Shown: positions 26,367 through 34,882 of the stretch, piece by piece
Layout: each line of letters begins with the position of its first letter
How positions within the stretch are numbered: position 1 is the first letter of the stretch
Source: Gluconacetobacter tumulicola
Lineage (GTDB): Bacteria > Pseudomonadota > Alphaproteobacteria > Acetobacterales > Acetobacteraceae
Direction: 5' to 3'
DNA: 44,609 nucleotides
NCBI RefSeq assembly: GCF_014174215.1
Contig: NZ_JABEQL010000031.1
Location: 1 to 44,609 of the forward strand
Translations under genes and position numbers: made by a program
Notes under the pieces: model-generated
Told to the model about the DNA's origin: nothing
The model's input: the letters and a program-made list of their open reading frames with translations, nothing else
Database searches by the model: none

Positions 26367-27641
26367 ATGACGACTTTTGCCGACCTTCAGCTTGCCGAGC
26401 CGTTGCTGCGCGCGCTGAACGAGGAAGGATACACCACCCCGACCCCCATCCAGGCCGGGGCCATCCCGCACCTGCTGGCCGGGCGGGACCTGCTGGGCCT
26501 GGCGCAGACGGGCACCGGCAAGACGGCGGCCTTCGCGCTGCCGATCCTGCATCGGCTGCTGACCCATCATCGCCGTGCCGCCCCCAAGGGCGCGCGCGTT
26601 CTGGTTCTGGCGCCGACGCGCGAGCTGGCATCGCAGATCGATGAGAGCTTCAAGGCCTATGCCCGCCATATGCGCCTGAGCCATGCCGTGATCTTCGGCG
26701 GTGTCGGCCAGGGCCGGCAGGTCGAGGCGATGCGCCGTGGCGTCGACGTGCTGGTTGCCGCCCCCGGCCGTCTGCTGGATCTGATGGGCCAGGGCCATAT
26801 CGACCTGTCCGGGCTGGAAGTGCTGGTTCTGGACGAGGCCGACCGGATGCTGGACATGGGCTTTGTCCGCGACATCCGCCGCATCGTGGCCGAGCTGCCG
26901 CGCGACCGGCAGACGCTGCTGTTCTCGGCGACCATGCCGCGCAGCATTGCCGAGCTGGCGCATGGCCTGCTGCGCGACCCCGCGACCGTGCAGGTCACGC
27001 CGCCGTCCAGCACCGTCGACCGTATCCGCCAGGCGGTGATGTTCGTCGATACCGACAAGAAGCGTGACGCGCTGCAGATGCTGGTGGACTCGCCCAAGGT
27101 CGAGCGCGCCGTGGTGTTCACGCTGATGAAGCATGAGGCCAACAAGGTCGCCGCCTTCCTGAACGACCACGGTATCGTGGCCGAGGCGATCCATGGCAAC
27201 AAGTCGCAGGGTGCGCGCGAGCGGGCGATGTCGGGTTTCCGTTCCGGTGCCGTCAAGGTGCTGGTGGCGACCGACATTGCGGCGCGCGGCATCGACGTCG
27301 ATGACGTCACGCACGTCTTCAACTACGACCTGCCCAACGTGCCGGAGAGCTATGTTCACCGGATCGGCCGTACGGCCCGCGCCGGGCGTGAGGGCTGGGC
27401 GGTGTCGCTGTGCGATGCCGAGCAGCGGGCGTGGCTGCGCGATATCGAAAAGGCGATCGGCAAGCCGATCCCGGTGGTGATGGAGCATCCGTACCATTCC
27501 GAGGCGGCCGAGAAATCGACCATGCGGCCGCCGGTATTGGGCGGCGGCGGTGGCCGGGGCCGTGGGGGTGGCGGCGGTGGCCGCAACCAGTCCCGCTCGG
27601 GCGGCGGGCAGCATCGTGGCGCTCCGCGTCGCGTTGCCTGA
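26367..27641 (+). CDS. rhlE: DEAD-box ATP-dependent RNA helicase, RhlE type
   Basis: A 424-residue RNA helicase for RNA unwinding in ribosome assembly or decay. In order: Q-motif (GYTTPTPIQ), Walker A AQTGTGKT (46-53), PTREL, GG, TPGR-like APGR, DEAD (156-159), SAT (187-189), and in domain 2 ARGID and HRIGRTARAG. The C-terminal tail is a glycine/arginine (RGG-like) stretch, as in RhlE. The ATG at 26367 (MTTFADLQLAEPLLRAL) is the family start; the longer frame is leader. A hairpin follows the stop. Confidence 0.92.
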   Translation: MTTFADLQLAEPLLRALNEEGYTTPTPIQAGAIPHLLAGRDLLGLAQTGTGKTAAFALPILHRLLTHHRRAAPKGARVLVLAPTRELASQIDESFKAYARHMRLSHAVIFGGVGQGRQVEAMRRGVDVLVAAPGRLLDLMGQGHIDLSGLEVLVLDEADRMLDMGFVRDIRRIVAELPRDRQTLLFSATMPRSIAELAHGLLRDPATVQVTPPSSTVDRIRQAVMFVDTDKKRDALQMLVDSPKVERAVVFTLMKHEANKVAAFLNDHGIVAEAIHGNKSQGARERAMSGFRSGAVKVLVATDIAARGIDVDDVTHVFNYDLPNVPESYVHRIGRTARAGREGWAVSLCDAEQRAWLRDIEKAIGKPIPVVMEHPYHSEAAEKSTMRPPVLGGGGGRGRGGGGGGRNQSRSGGGQHRGAPRRVA

Positions 27642-27644
27642 TTG

Positions 27645-27685
27645 AAGGGGGCGCTCCGTTGGAAGACGGGGCGCCCTTTCTTCTT
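27645..27685 (+). terminator. Rho-independent terminator of the helicase gene
   Basis: Four bases after the stop, GGGGGCGC (27647-27654) pairs with GCGCCCTT (27671-27678, two G-U pairs), followed by a T-rich stretch TTTCTTCTTT. The loop is long at 16 bases. Confidence 0.6.
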
Positions 27686-27699
27686 TGGGGGGAAGGTCT

Positions 27700-27818
27700 C
27701 TTCTTTTTCTGAAGAAAAAGAAGCAAAAAGACTTTTATTCGTCTTGGGTCATCGTATGGCCCAGCAAAAAACTCCTGAACGAATCAAAGTTTTTTGGTTC
27801 TTTTTTTCAAAAAAGAAC
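27700..27818. repeat. T/A-rich double-hairpin intergenic repeat, copy 2
   Basis: It begins with the identical 24-base hairpin of the copy at 12138 (CTTCTTTTTCT, GA, AGAAAAAGAAG), continues with CAAAAAGACTTT, and ends with CTGAACGAATCAAAG and the GTTC-T7-C-A6-GAAC stem at 27797. The centre differs from copy 1 (here it contains TTGGGTCATCGTATGGCCCAG, itself a partial dyad). It lies between convergent genes, and the MFS gene ends inside it. Confidence 0.85.
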
Positions 27819-29253
27819 ATCCTGTCAGAATACCCATGGCCGGCATGATCGCGAACAGCGCGAACACCCAGAATGCCGCCCTTTCGGCCCCCACCATGCC
27901 GCCAGGGTCTGCCAGGCCGGCAATGTTGGCGATCATGCCGGCCCAGGCACCGGCCAGTGCCGTGGTGTAGAGCTGCACCGTGGTCAGGGAGGCCGAGGCC
28001 AGGTCGCGGTCGGCGGGCTGGGCGGTGAGCAATACGCGCGTCAGCAGATGCGGCCACGCCGTGCCGACGCCCAGGCCCACCATCAGGAACGTGACGCAGA
28101 CGGGCGCCATCGCCTGCCATGCGCCATCGGTGGGCACGGACAGATAGAAGGCCAGGAAGAGAATGCCGGCCAGCCCCAGCGCGGGGGCGGCGACCAGGGC
28201 GCATGCGACGCGGGCAGGTGGGGCGCCGGCATTGAGGATCGAGCCTGTGGACCAGCCGGCGGCCATCAGTACCGACAGATAGCCGGCGGTAAGGGGGGGC
28301 TGGCGGTGCAGATCCTGCAAGAAGAGCGGCGCGAAGATCTCGATCACTTCCACGGTCAGGGCCAGGCAGCCCATCAGGGCGTATAAGGGGGCCAGACTGG
28401 AGCCCCAGACCAGCGCGCGTGCGGGCAGCAGGCGCGTGCCGCCCTGCCGTTCGAGATGGGCGAGGCAGGCGAACAGGCCCAGCACGATCAGGCATCCGGC
28501 CAGGTTTTCCCATCCATGCGGGCTGGCGCCGGCCACGGCCAGGCACAGCACCGAGCCGACCATCAGCGCGATCTGCCGCCAGGCGATGCCGGGGAAGCTG
28601 CCGGCTTCGACACCGGTGGTGCGCGGCAGCACGCAGGTTGCGAGCGTGGCGAACGGGATCGACAGCGCCGCCAGCGTCCAGAAGGCGGCGCGCCAGACGC
28701 CCAGCCCCGCGAACAGGCCGCCAATGGCCGGCCCGATCAGCGTGGCGACGCCCCACATCGAGGACAGCATGCTCATGGCCCGTGGCCACAGGCCGGGCGG
28801 GAAGACCAGCCGGATGACGGCATAGGCCATCGAGACCAGCAGGCCCGAGCCGACCCCCTGCATCATGCGCCCGGCCAGCATCACCGGCATGGCGGGAGCG
28901 GTGGCGCACAGCACGGCGCCGGTGGCGAAGATGGCGACCGCGATTGCGTAGGCGGTGCGGGGGCCGAAACGGCCCAGCGCGCGCGCCGACAGCGACGAGC
29001 CGACGATCGAGGCCGCGACGAAAAGCGATGTGTTCCACGTGTAATAGCGCATGCCGCCGATATCGCGCACCGCCGAGGGCAGCACGGTCATGGCCATGTA
29101 CAGGTTGATGGCATGCAGCACGACGCCGGCGGAGAGGGTGATGGAGCGCGCCGCGTTGCCGCCGGAAAACAGGGCCCCCCAGCCGGTCGCGGCGCGGGCC
29201 GGCCGTGCCGCGGAATGGGGGAGGGGTGTCCCCGACGGGGTATCAGAGCTCAT
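27784..29253 (-). CDS. MFS transporter with about 14 membrane helices
   Basis: A 489-residue major facilitator of the multidrug (DHA2/EmrB-like) type, with roughly fourteen hydrophobic segments. The N-terminal half carries ALGRFGPRTAYAIAVAIFAT (motif A-like) and GRMMQGVGSGLLVSMAYAVI (motif C/G-like). No EmrA-like partner is adjacent, and the substrate is unknown. The last eleven residues, CSFLKKRTKKL, are encoded by the T/A-rich repeat, so the original 3' end was replaced when that element arrived. A positively charged tail in the cytosol is probably tolerated. Confidence 0.82.
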   Translation of the reverse strand: MSSDTPSGTPLPHSAARPARAATGWGALFSGGNAARSITLSAGVVLHAINLYMAMTVLPSAVRDIGGMRYYTWNTSLFVAASIVGSSLSARALGRFGPRTAYAIAVAIFATGAVLCATAPAMPVMLAGRMMQGVGSGLLVSMAYAVIRLVFPPGLWPRAMSMLSSMWGVATLIGPAIGGLFAGLGVWRAAFWTLAALSIPFATLATCVLPRTTGVEAGSFPGIAWRQIALMVGSVLCLAVAGASPHGWENLAGCLIVLGLFACLAHLERQGGTRLLPARALVWGSSLAPLYALMGCLALTVEVIEIFAPLFLQDLHRQPPLTAGYLSVLMAAGWSTGSILNAGAPPARVACALVAAPALGLAGILFLAFYLSVPTDGAWQAMAPVCVTFLMVGLGVGTAWPHLLTRVLLTAQPADRDLASASLTTVQLYTTALAGAWAGMIANIAGLADPGGMVGAERAAFWVFALFAIMPAMGILTGCSFLKKRTKKL

Positions 29254-29317
29254 GAACGCTGCCTGTTACTGTCCGACAGCCCACTGTGCAACCTGCGGGA
29301 TGGGAGGGATGCGGCTG

Positions 29318-31846
29318 CTATCCGTGGCTTTCGTCGTGGATGGGCCAGTAGATCGGCGGCTGGAGAAGCGGGCCGGGCCGGGCGAACAGATAGCCTTGCC
29401 CGTAATCGCAGCCCAGTTCCCGCAGGATGGCGGCCTGGGCCTCGGTCTCGATTCCCTCGGCGACGACCTGCTTGTGCAGGGCCTTGCCGAGCGAGATGAC
29501 CGAGCGGACGATCTCGTGCGCGTTGCGGGCCGGCATCGTGAGCTGGCGGACGAAGGACCGGTCGATCTTGATGATGTCGACGGGGAAGCGCAGCAGATGC
29601 ACCAGCGACGCGTAGCCGGTGCCGAAATCGTCGAAGGCGATGCGGATGCCGGCCGTGTGCAGGACGTGCAGGGCCTCGGCGATCTCGTCGGACGCATGGT
29701 CGAGGGCGATGCCTTCCGTGACCTCGACGCAGAGCCGGTGGGGCGGGACCCCGGCCTCCTGCAGGCGATTGAGAATGTGCCGCCCCGCCGCCGCCCCGCG
29801 CAGATGCACGCCGGTGAAATTGACCGCGATATAGGCCAGCCCGTCGCCGACATCGGACAGCGCGCTCAGGGCGATGGAGATGACTTCGTCCTGCAGCCGG
29901 GGGCCGATCGTCTCGTCCATCAGCAGGATCTGGAAATCGGGCGGCGCCAGCAGGCCGAGTTCCGGATGGTTCCAGCGCAGCAGGGCTTCGTTGCCGCGTT
30001 GGCGGCCGGTCTTCAGATCGATCAGGGGCTGGTAGTAGAGCGTGAATTCCCCCGCCGCGAGGGCGTGGGGGGCGTCGGCCAGCAGCCGCGCGGCCAGGCT
30101 GTCGGCGCGGTCGAATTCCGCGGTGTAGGGCTGCCTGCGCCCGCCGCCGCGCTGCTTGGCCCAGTACAGCGCCCGGTCTGCCCGATGCATGGCGGAGACC
30201 GGGGAGCCGTTGCATTCCGTCTGTCCCACGCTGAACCAGAGCGACAGGGTGCGGCCGGATTGGGACCAGGGTTCTCCCTGAAGGGCATCGAGCCTTTCGA
30301 GCAGCGCCTGTTCCACCGATCGGGGCACGAGGATGCCGAATTCGTCGCCCCCCAGCCGGGCGAGGGCGGTGCCGTCGGGAACGATCTGGCCGAGGCGCAT
30401 GGCCATGTGACGCAGCAGATTGTCGCCCAGCTCCTGACCATAGGAATCGTTGACCGATTTCAGGTGATCCACGTCGATCAGCAGCAGCGTGGTCAGCGGG
30501 TCGGCCTGGTCGAGCGCCGCCTGGAACGCGGCGCGATTGTCCAGCTGGGTCAGATGGTCGGTCATTGCCGCGCGGCGCAGCGTTTCGGCTTCGGTCTGCA
30601 TCACGGCCATCGCGCGAGCTGCCCTGTCGCGCGCGCGCCCGATATCGCGCAGCCGACAGGCGACGGTGACCGACAGCGCGACCGCTTCGAAGGCGATGCA
30701 GGCGAATGTCGCCATGTCGATCGTGTCGCTCTGGGGCAGGAAGCCCATATTGCGGGCCAGCCGCACCATGAAGACCGCAATGACGGGCAGCCAGCCCAGC
30801 AGGAAGAACCAGATGATCCGGCTTCGCCTGCGGATGGCGACGGCAATCGTCGCGGCAATCCACACGACGTCCAGGATCAGCACGGCATTGAAGACGCGAT
30901 CGGTCCATACGGGCGGGAGCAGCGTGTCGGCCGCCGCGGCGAAGCCGGCGAGGGTCGAGAGAACGGTCAGGACATAGCCTGTCCACAGCAGGTATTTGTG
31001 GCGGGCCTCGAACTCGATGAGGGTCAGCAGGAGCATGGTTCCGGCGGCGACCGTGGCACCCAGGAAACAATCGCTGAGCCTGACCGCCAGCGGGCCGGTC
31101 AGGCGGTCGTCGAACAGGCCGAGGAAATTCGTCCAGGAAAGGCAGTAGCCCAGCGTCAGCACGGTCCACACGGCATACCAGATCTGGAAACGATCGCGGC
31201 GCCCGTTATAGGTGGCCAGGTTGTAGACCATCGCGGAGATCAGGGCCCCGATCAGCACCCCGATCAGGATCAGCCAGGCCATGCTCCGCGCGGCTTCCTC
31301 ATCAGGGGTGCGGGCTTCGATCTTGCGGATGAAGATGGCGCCGTCGAGATGATGAAAGCCGATCGACAGGCTGGAGATTTCGACACCGGGGGAATCGAAG
31401 GCGAATCGCAGCAGGCCGCCGGGGGCCCAGTCATGGCCGACCCCGCCGTCGGCATAACTGTAGTTCTGGATGCTGCCGTCGCTGTTCGTTGCGGCGACGG
31501 TTATGCGATCGAAACGATTCTCGTCGAGAAGCAGCGCCCAGCCCGCAGGCAGGTCCTTCAGCACGGACGGGTCGGAGAGATGCAGCCAGACCCATCCGTC
31601 CGTCCTGGGCGGCGTTGCGCAGCCCCGGATGCTGTAGGCAGACCGGGCCAATTGCTCCACCATGCCGGCGGCGCCGTCCAGGCAGATGGACGGGTGCAGG
31701 TCCAGAGGGTCGGCATGGGCCGGCACGCCCAATGGCGAGATCAGCATTGACAGCAGGATCGCCAATGCACCTTTGAGAGCCCGTTTGGAAATGCGCGCTG
31801 GAGGCGGTCCGACGCGCGCGTCCTGCGCTTCGGTGCTCACTTCCAT
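29318..31846 (-). CDS. Membrane-bound GGDEF-EAL protein with a 7TM-DISM-like sensor
   Basis: An 842-residue cyclic-di-GMP enzyme. A secretory signal (about 22-46, ending PAHA) is followed by a periplasmic 7TMR-DISM-type domain, about seven to eight membrane helices at 190-400, a GGDEF domain (LGGDEFG at 498-504) and an EAL domain. The EAL catalytic set is intact: E620 in NEALLRW, N676, E711 in VEVTEG, D739-D740 in DDFGTGY, K760 in IKIDRSF, and E797/E800 in AEGIET. No RxxD inhibitory site precedes GGDEF. Both activities are therefore possible. The ATG at 31846 and first 20 or so residues come from the palindromic element at 31777; a TTG just before the hydrophobic core could be the ancestral start. 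Confidence 0.88.
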   Translation of the reverse strand: MEVSTEAQDARVGPPPARISKRALKGALAILLSMLISPLGVPAHADPLDLHPSICLDGAAGMVEQLARSAYSIRGCATPPRTDGWVWLHLSDPSVLKDLPAGWALLLDENRFDRITVAATNSDGSIQNYSYADGGVGHDWAPGGLLRFAFDSPGVEISSLSIGFHHLDGAIFIRKIEARTPDEEAARSMAWLILIGVLIGALISAMVYNLATYNGRRDRFQIWYAVWTVLTLGYCLSWTNFLGLFDDRLTGPLAVRLSDCFLGATVAAGTMLLLTLIEFEARHKYLLWTGYVLTVLSTLAGFAAAADTLLPPVWTDRVFNAVLILDVVWIAATIAVAIRRRSRIIWFFLLGWLPVIAVFMVRLARNMGFLPQSDTIDMATFACIAFEAVALSVTVACRLRDIGRARDRAARAMAVMQTEAETLRRAAMTDHLTQLDNRAAFQAALDQADPLTTLLLIDVDHLKSVNDSYGQELGDNLLRHMAMRLGQIVPDGTALARLGGDEFGILVPRSVEQALLERLDALQGEPWSQSGRTLSLWFSVGQTECNGSPVSAMHRADRALYWAKQRGGGRRQPYTAEFDRADSLAARLLADAPHALAAGEFTLYYQPLIDLKTGRQRGNEALLRWNHPELGLLAPPDFQILLMDETIGPRLQDEVISIALSALSDVGDGLAYIAVNFTGVHLRGAAAGRHILNRLQEAGVPPHRLCVEVTEGIALDHASDEIAEALHVLHTAGIRIAFDDFGTGYASLVHLLRFPVDIIKIDRSFVRQLTMPARNAHEIVRSVISLGKALHKQVVAEGIETEAQAAILRELGCDYGQGYLFARPGPLLQPPIYWPIHDESHG

Positions 31847-31940
31847 ACAGGCCGCTCCGCTCCGATGCTCGGAAACATACGCCGGGCGCAGCCCGTTCCA
31901 GGCCGCTTTCGCTCACCAGCGCGCATTTCCAAACAGGCTC
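31777..31940. repeat. 164-bp palindromic element, copy 4 (5' end of the GGDEF-EAL gene)
   Basis: The outer arms are GAGCCCGTTTGGAAATGCGC (31777-31796) and GCGCATTTCCAAACAGGCTC (31921-31940), 19 of 20 paired, and pairing continues inward through GCTGG/CCAGC. The core has CTTCGGTGCTCACTTCCATA and CTCCGATGCTC; the GGCC inner dyad is partly lost. On the minus strand ATG (31846-31844) opens the frame MEVSTEAQDARVGPPPARIS, which runs into the signal peptide of the GGDEF-EAL protein. Confidence 0.9.
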
Positions 31941-32338
31941 CGAGCATCAGAAGGTCTTTATCCGTATTGCGGCTTCCGCCGTAGCCAGGGGGAGGACAGG
32001 CTGATTGATTCCCACGATTGACCTTATACTGAGTGTTGAGGTGCGGTATCGTGTGTGGTCCTGAGACGTCAGGCAAGGTCCATATGGACGATTCCTGCCT
32101 GGTTCATTGTTCGTGAGCGGCAAATATAACTAAAGAGCCGCAACAGCATATGCGCTCGGCGTGCGCTGGTCGAGAGGCGAGTGAGGATGGCTTGCCGGGC
32201 CGCCGGCCGATGATCATGCGCCCCGTGGGGAGGCCTGTGCCTGTACCCTGGCGCGCCTTTATTGTATCGGGTGTGGAATTTTTATCCTTTTGCATCCCGT
32301 CCGGTGATTCAGGGCCTTTTCATGTTCGGGATGGCATT
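31941..32338. other. 398-base intergenic region with a 32-base dyad
   Basis: No gene recognised. A dyad at 32070-32101 has CAGGCA outside, TGCCTG outside, and the 12-base palindrome GTCCATATGGAC at 32078-32089 inside. It lies about 225 bases upstream of the GGDEF-EAL start and could be an operator for that gene. An AT-rich stretch near 32270-32300 lies beyond the 3' end of glgP, with a weak long-loop stem (GCATCCCG/CGGGATGG). Confidence 0.3.
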
Positions 32339-34855
32339 TCATCGCTGCCAGGCGATATGCGTGCTCTCCAGCGGGATCGCCACGCCGCAATGGGCCGGGA
32401 TGACGCGCACGGTATAATCCGTCGCCGGCCGGTCCAGCCCGGTCGTTACTGTATAATGGGTCATGCCGTTCGCGTCGGGGCAGCCGTCGAGGGGGATGGT
32501 CGTGACGAAGGGCGGGCCGCCATCGACGGGGTTGGCGTAGAGCTGCACCTGGATCGCGTCGGGTGGAATGTGCCCGAGGAAGAGTGATACCGCCACGTGG
32601 CGCTGCCCGTCCTGTTCGGAGATCGTTACCGATTCGATGCGCATCTGGGGCCAGCATGTGTCGAGCATGTCCTGCCATTGCAGGATGTCGTGCGCCGCCT
32701 GTCCGCCATTGGCCAGGCGTGCATGGTAGCGGGTGGCCGCCGGCAGGTAGAAATGGTCGGTATAATCGCGCACCACGCGGTTGGCGGAAAAAAGTGGTGT
32801 CAGGCGCGCCATGCTTTCGCGCATCCGTGCGACCCATGCGGCGGGAATGCCCTGGGCATCGCGGGCGTAGAAGGACGGAGCGATTTCGGATTCGAGCAGG
32901 GTGTACATCGCATCGGCCTCAGCCGCGTCCACCGCCGGGTCCTCGCCATGTTCGCGCCCGTCGCCCAGGGCCCAGCCGAGTTCGGGCGCGTAGGCCTCGG
33001 CCCACCAGCCATCCAGTTCGGACAGGTTCAGCCCTCCATTGACCAGCACCTTCATGCCGCTGGTGCCGCTGGCCTCCCACGGGCGGCGGGGGGTGTTGAT
33101 CCACAGATCGACCCCCTGGACCAGGATTTCGGCCAATGCCAGGTCGTAATCGGTCATGAAGACGACGCGGCCGCGGATATCTGGCCGTTGCGAGAAGGCG
33201 ATCCAGTGGGTGATGAGCTCCTGCCCCGCGATGTCGGCGGGGTGGGCCTTGCCCGCCAGCACCAGCTGCATGGGCCGATCGGGGTGGGACAGCAGGCGGG
33301 CCAGGCGGTCCGGATCGTGCAGCAGCAGGTCCGGCCGCTTGTAGGTCGCGAAGCGGCGGGCGAAGCCGAGCGTCAGCACGTCGGGGCTCAGGGCCGGGAC
33401 CGGCCGGCCCGACAATCCGGCGGCGTCGGCATAGCTCTGCCGCTCGGCATACAGGGCGGAGATCTTGCCGATGAAGGAGCTGCGCGCCTGACAGCGGGTG
33501 AACCACAGGATGCGGTCGTCCAGTGCGCGGATGCGGTCGGCCACGCCTTCCTGCGTGCCGCGCCAGCGCTCGGTGCCGGCGGCTTCGGTCCAGAGCGCGT
33601 CGGCCTCGATCGAATCCCAGCTTGGTGTATGCACGCCGTTGGTCACGTGGCCGACCGGGACCTCGGATTCGGGCCAGCGGGGGAAGAGGGGCGCGAACAG
33701 GCGGCGGCTGACCGCGCCGTGCAGGCGTGACACGCCGTTGACCGCGCCGCTGGCGCGGATGGCCAGCCAGGTCATGTTGAAGGGCTCGCCCTGATCGTCA
33801 GGATTGGCGCGGCCGAGGGCCAGCAATGTGTCCAGTGGAATGTCGAGCTGGTTCTTGGCGTAATTCGAGAGATAGGTCCGGAGCAGGTCGGCCGGAAACC
33901 GGTCGAAACCGGCCGGTACGGCGGTATGGGTGGTGAACAGCGTGCCCGCCCGTGCGATGGTCAGGGCCTGGCGGAAGGGGATCTGCAGCCGCTGCATCAG
34001 GCCGTGCGCGCGTTCCACCGCGGCGAAGGCGGCGTGGCCCTCGTTGAGATGGCAGACATCCGGCTGGTAGCCGAGCATGTCGAGCAGACGCCAGCCCGCG
34101 ATGCCCAGTGTGAGTTCCTGGCGCAGCCGAAGGTCGTCGTTGCCGCCATAAAGCTGGGTCGTCACGCAGCGCACGGCCGCCGGATTGGCCGGGTCGTTGG
34201 TATCGAGCAGATAGAGCGTCGCGCGCCCGACGATGGCCTTCCAGGCCCGGACCCAGACATGCCCCTGGCCGAAACGGAACGGAATCCGCAGCACGTCGCC
34301 ATCTTTCGTCAGGACGGGACTGACGGGCAGTTGGGACGGGTCGTTGAAAGGATAGAGCGCCTGCTGCCGCCCGCCCGGTGTCAGTTCCTGCCGGAAATAG
34401 CCCTGGGCGAACAGCAGGCCGACCGCCACCACGGGCACGCCGAGGTCGCTGGCCGCCTTGAGCTGGTCGCCCGCCACGTTGCCCAGCCCGCCCGAATAGA
34501 TCGGCAGCGCCTCGCTGAGCATGTATTCCATGCTGAAATAGGCCACGCAGGACAGGGCGGATGTGTCGTGCGTCTGGGCGAACCAGGTCGGGCGGCGCAG
34601 GCGTTCGGCCTGGGCGGCCATGGCATCGCCGACCGCGCGGCGAAAGGCGGGCTTGCCCAGCAGTGCCTTGAGATGCGCGCGCGAGGCGTTGTTCAGCGTC
34701 GTCCACGGATTCCGGGTGTGGGCCCAGCAATCCGTGTTGATCTGGTGCCAGAGCGCGTCGGTCGCGTGGTTCCAGCTCCAGAGCAGATCCAGCGCGAGGC
34801 TGTTCAGCGCGCGTTCCGCCGCGCGTGGGGTCAGCGTGGGACTGTCGGCCGCCAT
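32339..34855 (-). CDS. glgP: Alpha-glucan phosphorylase (glycogen phosphorylase)
   Basis: An 838-residue GT35 enzyme that releases glucose 1-phosphate from glycogen. It belongs to the shorter alpha-glucan family phosphorylases with a DUF3417-like N-terminus (LALDLLWSWNHATDALW). The PLP-binding lysine is in EASGTSGMKVLVNGGLNLSE, preceded by the family pieces AYFSMEYMLSEALPIYSGGL, LNEGHAAF, TNGVHTPSW and GFARRFATYKRPDLLL. A strong GGAGAGG lies just before the ATG. It follows glgX by 27 bases, so the two form an operon. Confidence 0.93.
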   Translation of the reverse strand: MAADSPTLTPRAAERALNSLALDLLWSWNHATDALWHQINTDCWAHTRNPWTTLNNASRAHLKALLGKPAFRRAVGDAMAAQAERLRRPTWFAQTHDTSALSCVAYFSMEYMLSEALPIYSGGLGNVAGDQLKAASDLGVPVVAVGLLFAQGYFRQELTPGGRQQALYPFNDPSQLPVSPVLTKDGDVLRIPFRFGQGHVWVRAWKAIVGRATLYLLDTNDPANPAAVRCVTTQLYGGNDDLRLRQELTLGIAGWRLLDMLGYQPDVCHLNEGHAAFAAVERAHGLMQRLQIPFRQALTIARAGTLFTTHTAVPAGFDRFPADLLRTYLSNYAKNQLDIPLDTLLALGRANPDDQGEPFNMTWLAIRASGAVNGVSRLHGAVSRRLFAPLFPRWPESEVPVGHVTNGVHTPSWDSIEADALWTEAAGTERWRGTQEGVADRIRALDDRILWFTRCQARSSFIGKISALYAERQSYADAAGLSGRPVPALSPDVLTLGFARRFATYKRPDLLLHDPDRLARLLSHPDRPMQLVLAGKAHPADIAGQELITHWIAFSQRPDIRGRVVFMTDYDLALAEILVQGVDLWINTPRRPWEASGTSGMKVLVNGGLNLSELDGWWAEAYAPELGWALGDGREHGEDPAVDAAEADAMYTLLESEIAPSFYARDAQGIPAAWVARMRESMARLTPLFSANRVVRDYTDHFYLPAATRYHARLANGGQAAHDILQWQDMLDTCWPQMRIESVTISEQDGQRHVAVSLFLGHIPPDAIQVQLYANPVDGGPPFVTTIPLDGCPDANGMTHYTVTTGLDRPATDYTVRVIPAHCGVAIPLESTHIAWQR

Positions 34856-34882
34856 GTCACCTCTCCGTAGCTGTGGTTCCTG

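Noticed and set aside
27784-27818. A frameshift in the MFS gene at its 3' end
   Set aside because: The membrane part is complete. The odd tail is explained by the repeat element supplying the stop, not by a shift within the gene.
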